Assembly (NCBI GenBank): GCA_003117195.1
Contig: BDSI01000098.1
Location: 262,501 to 326,500, forward strand
Direction: 5' to 3'
DNA: 64,000 bases
Origin: Eudorina sp. 2006-703-Eu-15
Lineage: Eukaryota; Chlorophyta; Chlorophyceae; Chlamydomonadales; Volvocaceae
The notes under the pieces are model-generated. The model was given only the letters and a program-made list of their open reading frames with translations. It was not told the origin of the DNA and did not search any database. Positions 21,393 to 30,874 of the stretch are shown here, in pieces (the first letter of the stretch is position 1; every line of letters begins with the position of its first letter). The translations under genes and the position numbers were made by a program.

Positions 21393-24300
21393 GGGGGGGG
21401 GTCGTAACCCTCTTCTGCACTTCCTCCCTTGGCAAGAGGTGACCCAGCGGGTCGGATGCTGTGATATGCTGTGTACGACAGGCCCAGGATACGACGCACT
21501 CACAAGACGTCGTGGGCCCGATGAACCGCCCAGCGCCCACCTTTTCACGCAATTTCTCCATGATCTCGAAATGCGGGGTTCTTCACCGCCCTCAGCAACC
21601 CAGCCCGAACGTGCAACCCCAAGCCGCCCACCCACCCGCCCAAGCCGCCCCACCGACCCATCCGCCAACCCGACTTATCCGCCAACCCGACCCATCGGCC
21701 CACCCGACCCATCGGCCCACCGACCCATCGGCCCACTCGACCCATCCGCCCACCGACCCGGCCCCACTCACTGCAGCGCGCCTCCGGCCCCCGCCGCGCC
21801 CTGACCCTGTCCCTGGAGTCGGCCGCCGGCCCCTCCCCCGCCATCCACGCCGGCCAGCACCTGCCTCAGCAGGTCCACGAACTCGGACATCATGCCCTCG
21901 CTGTACGACATGTTGCTGACGGGCAGGTACTCCACCTCCAGGCAGTGGCCCAGGAGGGCCTGAGGGGCCGGGGTTGAGGGGCCACAGGAGGGCGGGGCCC
22001 GGGAGGGGCCAGGGAGAGAGAGACGAGGCGTGAGGGACGATGTATAGTCCACAGGGATAGGACAGTGGTACCGTATGGCCGGCAACATCATCATCGACGT
22101 AGACACTCAAACCCCGCCACCCCCGAGACACACCACTGGGCGGGGTTCTCAATCAATACACACACGGAGGTGTACCCACACAGAGGGTGTTGTAGGTCTA
22201 GCTGTTAAACGTAAACGGTTTCAGACCGGTTTCGCTCCGGTAAGCATAGGATTCAGTGAGAGAACAACGTGTGTTAGACGTATTCAAGTTCTCTCCGTCC
22301 TAGCTCCCTTCCGAGGGATTAGCCTCGTTGCTAAGAAGGCCGAAACGACTTCCGTACAGTTTCCATTCGATTGTAACCACCATAGGGTCCCTCGTAGCGG
22401 CGCCTCGTGGCGATACCGCTTCATGCCATGCCGATTAAGCATGCGTACTATTCTTACAGAATAGTCGTTTCATATTCAGTTTTCCTTTTGCGCTCCTTAG
22501 GTCGCACAGCGACTAAGTACTCGCGCTGCAACAGAGGGCTCAGGGCGGTAGGGTCTAACTGCCCGTCTCCCACTGCCCGCGACGCTTGGGACTCCCGGCT
22601 CCCCGGCCCCGGCCCCTCCCTGGCCCCTCCCCGGACCCTCCCGGGGCCCCTCCCGGGGCCCCCGATCGATAAGGTCGCAGTGCGGCGAATGCCAACGGTG
22701 GCCGCAAGGGACCCCGCGCGGCCGCCCGGCCATCAAAGCGCGGCGCCCTTCCACACCCACCCCACCCCCAGCGCAGTTTGAAAATGTCTACCAATTTCCT
22801 ATGCCCACCCCACCCCACCTCCACGGCAAAAAATATATGATCGTTGATATGAGTATTTGTCGAAGGACTGGATGTCTTGGGGGCTTTATCAATCCATCCC
22901 ACCCCACCCCCCAAGGCGGCGCCCATGCCACCACACCCGCCGCCCACCTGCACCGAGTGGACGGCCTGCGTGGCGGTGCACAGCCGGAGCACGAAATCTC
23001 CCTTGCTGTAGGTGTGTCCCTGCAGGGCCCCAGGAGTGGAGTGGAGTGGGGTGGGACGTGGGAGGCCGGAACTGGGGCCGTGGAGAGATCGTGAGTCTTG
23101 AACCAACCACATGGCAGCCAGAGGCCACCAGGTAACCCGCCCAAGCCGCAGCGGAGTACGACATAATACGAGCGGACGAACACTGGTCGCCCTCCACTGA
23201 CCCATGGTTCCATGTCAGGACCTCGTCCAACAGCTTTCAAGAAGCGCGCAGCAGATAAACAACCAAAGCAAAGCAAGGCCATAGGCGGGGCGGATGGCCC
23301 GCACCCCACCCCACCCCACCCTTCCCCACCCCACCCTACCCCACATCGCCGGACATCCTGGCACAGTCGACTTCTTGACCGGACCTCTGCTCTGACAGCA
23401 GCGCAGTGTGAGCATGTCTAACAATATCCTATACCCTTCCTTATCCCACCCCAATCCACCCCACCCCGCCCCAACCCCACGCTAACCCCACCTCGAAGCG
23501 GACCGCCATTTGCTTGGCGTACTCGAGCTTCTTCTCCATCAGCCGCATCACCGCGGACTCGCACTCTAGGATCTGAGGGGGGGCAGCATCCGCACCCGCA
23601 CCGTGGAGGAAGCGGAACCAAGGGCAGCCAGGATGGCCAGTTTGCGAGGGCGGAGGCGGAGGCGGGGAGGCAGGCGCCCCGTGCCTACACCTATATATAA
23701 TGTAATTATATATATGTACACGTACCTACGCCCCGCGCCGACGGCGGACCGTCGCCCGGGACCCGTAGCCGATGGGGCGACAGCGTCAATCCGTCACGCG
23801 GGAACAAACCGCAGAGGCGGTCCGCAGAGGCGGTCCGCAGAGGCGGTCGAGGGGCAGCGGGGTTACAGCACTGGCAGCACCAACCGTAGCCAAGGATAGC
23901 CAAGGATAACCAAGGAGGCTATGTGCATTAACGTTTTGGGATGGTGAAAAGACGGCATCGGGACGGTCAGGCGCGTGACCAGGAGGGCGCGGAGGTGGCA
24001 GGGTTGCATGAGCACCGGTCGGCCAGCGAAAGCCGGGCTGCCAAGGACGGGGGAGGGGGGACCAGGGAATGAACCGGGGGCGGGCAGACGCCGCGGCCTG
24101 CTGCTGCCTGGTGCGGCACCACTGGTGCTGTGCAGCCCTCCTCGCTGCACGGGTAGGGTACCGTTATGCGTTGCGGCACAGGTGACCCGTGGGTCACTGG
24201 GTCGCTCCCGATGGGCGCGCGGGTTGTACAGCTCTTCATAGTCATCATAGCTCATTCGCACCTTGAACTCGGGCCGCAGCAGCAGGAAGACCTGGTCGGG

Positions 24301-24796
24301 GGAGTCCCGGAAGGTGATGGCCCAGGTGTCCCTCAGGCCGCCGCTGGCGGCCCCGGCGGCCGGGCCGCCGACTGCGCCTACCTGCGGGCGTTAGGCGGGG
24401 GGAGAACAGCATCGCGGCTTGACTCTTCGCCATGCTTGAGCTTTGGCCATCCTTGGAGGGATGTGTGGGCATGTGGCGGGGGCTTAACAGGGGGATTAAG
24501 GCACAGCGGGGCAAGCAGGGGTCGGGCGATGCAGGAGGGATGAGGCGGTGTGTGGGGAGGATTAGGGGGCCGAACAGGCGCGGGCTCACCACGCCGTGCC
24601 CCTGCTTCAGGAGCTGGCAGGTGACGGACCACGCCTCCGATCGGCCTGACAGTTGTGAAGCGCACAGTTCATCCACCAGGCGCTTCAAGACGTCGTAGGA
24701 GGCAGTTCCAGTGACGCCCTTTGGAGGAACGGACCGGATGAGTCTGCAGGGTGCAGGTCGCGGGGCAGCTGTCCGAGACTGGCGGCATAACTTCAT
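19973..24796 (-). CDS. MED20: Mediator complex subunit 20
   Basis: Subunit of the head module of Mediator, which links activators to RNA polymerase II. Exons in transcript order: 24796-24590, 24381-24262, 23572-23492, 23019-22948, 21959-21772, 20186-19973 (293 codons, TAG at 19975-19973; all junctions in frame). Similarity to plant MED20 is seen throughout: SYDVLKRLVDEL; SPDQVFLLLRPEFK before LECESAVMRLMEKK; GDFVLRLCTATQAVHSVQ; the signature HCLEVEYLPVSN with SEGMMSEFVDLL; and a C-terminal VVKPSYEKYGI...YSRIHAAVAYSDLVGLM. Plant MED20 is about 220 residues; the excess here is a Gly/Ala-rich insert after FVDLL and a poly-Ala/Pro tail after YSDLVGLM. The start is the least certain part: the family usually begins with a short MxVxWLLxW segment, which might sit on an unseen upstream exon spliced before 24740. 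The gene is divergent from the FAM185A-like gene. Confidence 0.88.
20187..21771 (-). other. Large MED20 intron (1,585 bp) with microsatellites and a probable insertion
   Basis: The last intron of MED20. It holds (TG)n at 20409-20431, 20529-20560 and 21351-21390, and a central 700-bp GC-rich block (about 20580-21300) with no coding bias and a texture unlike the rest of the intron, plausibly an old element. Degenerate CGACCCATCGGCC repeats occur at 21650-21760. Confidence 0.6.
20405..20475 (+). repeat. Dispersed repeat family C, copy 1
   Basis: A TG run followed by AGCAGGCAGAACAGGAGTGC and GTGACATGCGAGGGGC, with another TG run 50 bp further on. The same order is seen at 36930-37075 and, degraded, at 63200-63285. 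Confidence 0.55.
22180..22545. other. Low-GC block in a MED20 intron
   Basis: About 360 bp of mixed, lower-GC sequence (for example ACGGTTTCAGACCGGTTTC, a 19-bp near-palindrome at 22218-22236) inside the intron between the GDFVLRL and EVEYLPVSN exons. No open frame or tRNA fold is convincing. A transposon remnant is the likeliest explanation. Confidence 0.35.
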
Positions 24797-25335
24797 GACA
24801 GAGTTCTGAACCTACAGTTTTACGCCCATCCGCTTTACAGTACTGCGTTGTTAAATGCTGAAAGGGACGCCTGCTGCCAACTGCGCCCTCGATCTGACTG
24901 TCCTGAACAATGCATCTTGATATTAAAATTGGGGTGTGTGTAAATGTTTTTTCATTGCTAACCGGGACACCAAGAAGTTCTCATCAATAAAGTTGAAAAT
25001 TGTTTTCTACAGGTTAGAAACCTGAAGGGAAATTGGAAGATCACAATATTATCGACTTTGCAATAGATTGTAACTATGTATTCTTATATGAACGAGTAGG
25101 CAGGGTGCAGGCATCACCTCTTGATGCAACCGTTAACCACCACAACCATAAGCTCTGCATCATGCAACGATGCAAGAAGCAAACCAGCAATCTATGATAT
25201 AATGATGTGTACAGCAACCAGCTTGCGCCCAGAAGTGTGATAACGAATTCTCAAGGACTGTGTAATTCGTAGCTCCACCTCACGCTTAATTTTCTCGGCC
25301 TGTCACAAGCCAGGCTCCTTGCCGCTTGGTTCACC
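24797..25335. promoter_or_regulatory. Divergent promoter region between MED20 and the FAM185A-like gene
   Basis: About 540 bp separate the two start codons, so both promoters must lie here. The centre (24850-25250) is markedly AT-richer than flanking exons (for example GATATTAAAATTGGGG, AATCTATGATATAATG). No TATA box can be assigned with confidence. Confidence 0.5.
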
Positions 25336-28300
25336 ATGCGCATACTTGCACTTCGCGTTGCGGGGCTCGCATTAGAAGCGATGCCGTTTGCTGCTCCCAC
25401 CACCTCCGCACTCGCCCTGCAGTCCTTCCCAACGCATCAGTGCCAGCACCCCCCCTGCACCGCACTCCACGTCCGCACAGCCTCAGCACCGCAACTTTCG
25501 CAAAGCTCGCCTGCTCCTCGATCAGCCAGGTCGGCCAGGCTGTCCATCTCCACGTCAGCTTTGGCCGCTACACCCGATCCCGGACAACTCCGCACAGTCG
25601 CGGTCGACGGCCACGATGACGGCCTCGGGCCGCCTGTGAAGGTGCCGCTGGTGCCGGGGACGTTTTTCCGCGTGTCGGCGGGACGAGCTGCCGTACGGGT
25701 GGAGCACGTGGCCGGCTGGAGCGACGATGCGACCTTGCAGGTGCATGGGGAAGCCGGTGCACAGGGTGTCGGTGGGTTCTGATCTTTTGAAGGCGAATGG
25801 GCGACGGTGGATAAGTGGCACGGATTGGTGATGCCCGATGGTGATGCCTCACAAGAAATCAGGCCCCGAACGAACCCGTGTTTTACGTGACTCTGCGTGC
25901 CGTAACCCTCCCTGGATCCCTTGCCGCGCGCCCTTCCGTGCGCGTCGACGCCAGGGGAGGCCCCCTGGAGGTGCGTCCTGGCGGGCGGACCCGGCGGCTG
26001 TCGGCACGGAGCGCTCCAGCAGCCTGGCAGGTGTACGGCAGGTGTACGGTAGGTCCACCATGTGACGGTCATGCGCGGACCTGCGACCGCCTCGCCCTTC
26101 CCCGCCCGACCCAGCGCTGCATGCCGGTTTTCGTTCCCCTCAAGTGCCCCGCCCGTCCGGTCCACGGGCGACTCGCAGATGTACGACAAGATGTACGGCA
26201 AGAGGACCTGCCCGGCGGTGGCGGGAGTGGGGGCGGCGCCCCGGCCCTTGACGGCCCCGGGCTGTTGCGGCTTGCGGTTCCGGAGAAATGGATAAGCCTC
26301 GACATCCGTACGTCAGGTGCTACCCCGTGTAGCGCGCGCGTATCGTTCGGGCGATGGGCTTGGTGGTTTATGGTGGGTTCAAGTTCGGATAATTCGCCCC
26401 GAAAGGGGTTGCTCCCGAGGTATCCCTTTGTCTTCATACTTAAGGGGTAAAGGTGGCACTTGGCGAAACGGGTTGTGGGGGACACCAGATTTCTAGACCG
26501 AATCTGACGGTGAACCGTACAACTGTTAAAAACCCGTACGACAGAGATGAAACCCACGTGCCGCACGTGCTCTCCCCCCGGCAGGATCACCGGTGTCGGT
26601 GTCCAAGGTTTCCGAGGCGGACCTGCGGGTCAGCACCGGCGGCGCGCCACTGACCCTTGGGTCGGTCCGCGCGCTCCGGGTGGAGCTGGACACGCGTACG
26701 GCAGCGGGTGGTGCGAATGATGATGCCGGCGGTGGCGACACAGGCGGCAACGAGCCGGGCGCTATCAAGGCAAGTGCGGCCCCCCTGGCGTCGGTGTCGT
26801 ACCAATGCCGTACTCGGTGTGACCCAGGGACTGCACGTGCCCTGGCCGCCCTAGTGGGTACCATTCTTGATCAGCTCGGCAGATCTACGGATTGGCGGAT
26901 CCGAAATCGGCCGCCACCAGCCCCAGCCCTCGTGCCAACAGCCACGGCCAACTCAAACAGCTACCGTGTTGCTGCCACAGTCGTGTAAGGGAAGTACTCG
27001 CCCGGTATTGTTAGGCCTTGTCACGACCTCCCCGCGTCGGGATGGAGCATGGGGGGAAGCATAGGGTTGGTGGGTTGGGCGTCACGAGGCACGATCCGGT
27101 GGATGCGACGGCGGGCCGCGCAGGCCGGCGAGGTCAGCGGGACGAGCATCTCGGTCGCCGCCGACGGACCCGTCGCCGTACGGCGACTGGTGGGCGGCGA
27201 CATGCGGCTTGCTGGGCGAGGGGGCTGCGCGACGACGACCGACGCGGAACGCGGGGCGGCGACGGCGGGGGTCTTCGAACTCGGAGCGGTGTACGGCAAG
27301 AAGCTGCACCTCAGCACAGGTACGAACGCGTGCCGTGACCCGCCATGACCCAACGGCATGAACCCATGTAGCACCGGGGTGTTAAACCCCAAGCCATGCG
27401 AGGTGTCTTGCTCCCAAGCCCCACCCGACTGCTACGAAGATCCGCATCTTATCCGATTATCTGTACGGCATATGTGGGACGATACATGGGACGATCATGA
27501 TCCCACGATGCGCGCGCAAGTCGATGTTACGGTGCCGTAATGACGTAATCATTTTGGAATGTTGAAGGGAAGGGATCTAGGGAAGGGAAAGGATCGTCCT
27601 CTGCGGCGCATCGCCGGGGGCCCGCCCCCGCAAGTCACCGCCATTCCCCCTCGCCGCGCATACACAATCAGCCACGAGGGCTCCCGCGGGGATTACGAGG
27701 ACGCCCGCGAGGGTTGCGAGGGCGCCCGAACAGTGCCTGGGTGACATTGATGGCTCCGCGCGCCAAGAGGACTCCCTTCCAGCGCCCAGGCAACATGGAG
27801 AGTCGCTGCTTGGGGCACGCAGACCCCAGGGTCCGGGGCCGCCCGCAGACGAGTCGCAGCAAGACGTGCCGCGGCGCCTCCTCGGTGCGGTGGGTTGTTG
27901 CTGCAGGCGGCGGTGCGGTGCGGATCGGCACGCTGGACTGCGGGCCCGGCCGGGGTGACGCAGACGTCGCGGACGGCGGCGACGGCAGCCGCCGCCACGA
28001 CGCAGGCGGCGGCGGTGCCGGCGCGGAGATCTTGTCGTACGGCGGCGCCGTCACGTTGGACGGACTGGAAGGCGACGCCAAGGTGGACAGCGGCGGCGGC
28101 CCTATCAAGGTACGGCAATCCTAATGCATGTACGGCAGCCTAAAACGACAAGGATGGTGGCATATGCATAGGTGGCGCGCAGAGCAAGTCAGCGGAAGGG
28201 CAGTCGTACTTGCCGTACTTATCCTGTAGCGCAACTGTAGAGGTAAAGAGAGGACTCACGCGAGATGTTGTTTCTCCTTGGAAGGGGTCAGCGGAAGGAT

Positions 28301-29941
28301 ATGTGTGTTGGAAGGAGCCTCCCCTGCTTCTGTGGTTGTGCTGGTTGCGGTGATTTTGATCCCACATGACCTTCAGCAGGGGTGTGGAGCGGGGGCGTGC
28401 CCTGCTGCGCTGCCGGGTGGGGCGCCGCAGCGACCTGGCGTCTTTCCGGCAGTGGTAGACGCCGATGACCGGGCTGTGGCTCCGCTGTAGCAGCCATCCA
28501 TCTCTTGTCGTCGTCGCAGCCCTTGGCGCCTGGAGGCGCCTGCTGGGGGGTCTGTCAGGGGCGGGTCTGCAGCTGACGAACTCTGGAACGTTTCCGCAAC
28601 TCTTCAGGCTCTGTTGCCTCGCGATCGTGCCGGCACCGCGGCGACAGCATCGCTGACCGACGGCGGCATCCCTGCCGTCCAGCCCACTCGGTCGGGCATT
28701 CCGACAGGGTCGGGTATGACAGACCCGCGGGTCACCTTGCTTACTTCCCCCGGGTCCGCTGCGTCCACTGCCTCCATGGCCACTGTCCACGGCGCCCCGC
28801 CCCGCCCCGCCCCGCTCCGCCGCGCCGGTTTCGGTGCCCGGCAGGTCATGGCGCAGCCGGGGCTCCGGAGCGCGGACCTCACCAGCGGCGGCGGCCCCGT
28901 GGATGTGGCGCTGGCCGGCGGGGCGTCGCTGGTGGTGCGGGGAGCGGCGGCGGTGTCCGTGCAGCCAGGTGCGTGGTGCGGAGGAGGGGGAGGCCGTGCG
29001 GTGCGGTGGCGCACAGACGGGACGGACGGACGGACGGGCGGATCACCAGTGGGTTCATCTCTTGGCCGTGTCGGCTGCCTCCTGAATGCTCAATCACTGG
29101 GGTTCTCTGGGGGCCCACCCCACGTGGGTCGGGGGCTCGGTGGTGCTGTCGGCGCTGCGCGATGATGATATCGTCCCCGACCGTGAATGGGATTCGGCCG
29201 CCAGGATCCCCATCCGCCAGAATCCCCATCCGCCGGAACCTTCACCCCTCGCAGACCTGCAACCCGACGTGGAGATGCTGTCCTCCCCGGCGGCGCCCGA
29301 ATGGGTGGCCCGAGTGGCGGGGCACCCGGCTGGCGGCCGAGAGGGTGCTGCCAGGTGGGGCGTGGTGGCGTGGCCGGCTGGGTTGGGGTGAGGCGGTGTC
29401 GTTCGTGGCCGTTGTGAACTTGTGATGTCGTTCGTGGCCAGGGAGTGGGGTCGGAAGGTCAGCGCGGCGATGGGGGGCCCGGTCATGGCATGGGGCCCGG
29501 CGTAGCACTTGTACAGCTTTGTACAGCGCGGTACAGCCGCTCAGTACGGCGGCGGGGTCCTGGTCTCCGATAGTGCGATGGACCCACATGCACGCAACCG
29601 CCCCGCCCGGACAAGTTCGGCCACTTGCAGCCTTTGTCGGAACAAGCCTGCCCTGGTTCACGGCATACAAGGAACAAACGCGTTCACGCATTCTTCACGT
29701 GGGATTGAACCTTTTGCATGCCCGCTGCCACTTGTCGCCTTCGCATATAACCGTTGGACGCTCACGCGATTCAAACACTCTTCTGTCTGCGTTTTAAAAA
29801 CACAGGGGGCCCGACCCACGGGTCTCCGGCGTGCTCAACGTCGACGCGGGCGGCGGTACTGTCAACCTACGACGGCTCAGCTGGATGGACGCTCTCCAGG
29901 CCAAGATGCTGGAGCGACAACGCACTTCGGCGCGAGAGTAG
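25336..29941 (+). CDS. FAM185A-like protein (DUF4097 beta-strand repeats)
   Basis: Function unknown in any organism I can name; the family is a putative adhesin-like beta-helix fold. Exons: 25336-25740, 25863-25970, ~26205-26307, 26585-26769, 27124-27319, 27907-28109, 28845-28968, 29255-29354, 29806-29941; together 519 codons plus TAG with consistent phases. The N-terminus (MRILALRVAGLALEAM then Ala/Ser/Arg-rich) looks like an organelle transit peptide. Then come short alternating strands with Gly turns: VRVDARGGPLE, ADLRVSTGGAPL, ISVAADGPVAVRRL, LHLSTGGGAVRIGTL, LSYGGAVTLDGLEGDAKVDS, ADLTSGGGPVDVAL, VSGVLNVDAGGGTVNLRRLS, typical of FAM185A. The C-terminus MDALQAKMLERQRTSARE is helical. The exon 4/5 intron uses a GC donor. 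The exon 3 acceptor is the weakest boundary. Confidence 0.8.
26770..27123 (+). other. GC-AG intron in the FAM185A-like gene
   Basis: The donor is AAG|GCAAGT, the exact consensus of the rare GC-AG class, and the acceptor is CGCGCAG at 27117-27123. This pairing joins IK to AGEVSGTSIS in frame. The only GT alternative (four bases downstream, GTGCGG) needs a poor acceptor near 27088 and inserts a basic TIRWMRRR segment. Confidence 0.7.
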
Positions 29942-30168
29942 CAGCAGTAACAGCTGCTGACAATGATGAACATGCAGCCACGTGCATGTGAAACGCTTCT
30001 AACAAACGCCACCGCCGCTTCTTCTGTTGATGTCTTCGAGTATGGAATGATGGGCTTGCATTCCGGTGTCGCAAAGCAGCAACTTACCTTATAAGTGGCA
30101 GCAGTTCGTCATGTAGCGTGACCGCGAACACTCAATGCCATAAGCAAACTCAGTTGTGGGGGAAATGC

Positions 30169-30173
30169 TGTAA
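30169..30173 (+). terminator. TGTAA poly(A) signal of the FAM185A-like gene
   Basis: TGTAA followed by an A run, 228 nt after the stop codon. Confidence 0.65.
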
Positions 30174-30874
30174 AAAAATTAGAATGTCTGACATTCCTCG
30201 TTGTCATGTATGTATTGTTGCGGCAGCGGTAAACAGTAAGGCAAAGGTACGTACCTGGTGGGAAGCAATTTAGGAAAACCATAATTGAAATACCCTGCAC
30301 TTATACCCTTGCCAGTAGTGGATGTTTCGCGGTGCGAACGCGCTTTTGGGCCACGATCGAAACCTGAGCCTGGTAGTCCGCATCTCGAGCGCCGCCTTGA
30401 GAGCTTTGCGTGAGTTATTTGATTGAAGCACTGTATGATAGCGTTGCGGCGTTTCGAATATGCAAAAAAACGCTAAGCTCTGTATTTCAATGTTTTGCAT
30501 CATTAGTCTCTTCACAACTTTCAAATGACATCGTGTACACTAATTCATGGTTTACATTATGATTGTGAAAATGTTGGCGGGCATACAGGTTTACTAAGGT
30601 TGCATTTTTGGGACGAAAGGACGACAAAAAGGATCCAACAGCAGGAGACCATGCTCCGTTTTGGGTACAATTTGTATTAGCATACTTCCTTTCTCTGCAA
30701 GGGTAGCGTCGTATCCAAAGTTCCGCCAGGCCAAAGTTCACAGCCTTCGCTGTGTGGAACGTTACCGAGAACAGCTCGTCCGAGATGCAGGATACCTTAT
30801 CAACCGATAGCTCTATAATGGCATAGTTTTTCTCTCTAGCCTTTTTCCTGCGGCTGATTGGGCGGAAGAGCACC
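30174..30874. other. Intergenic region and kinase promoter
   Basis: About 700 bp of lower-GC sequence between the poly(A) signal of the FAM185A-like gene and the kinase ATG. A 155-codon minus-strand open frame (30954-30487) crosses the kinase start and has none of the local codon bias, so I do not regard it as a gene. The kinase ATG lies in a favourable CACCATGG context. Confidence 0.55.

Noticed and set aside
22218..22280. Possible tRNA (ACGGTTTCAGACCGGTTTC region)
   Set aside because: I could not build an acceptor stem plus D and T arms; only the single hairpin is present.
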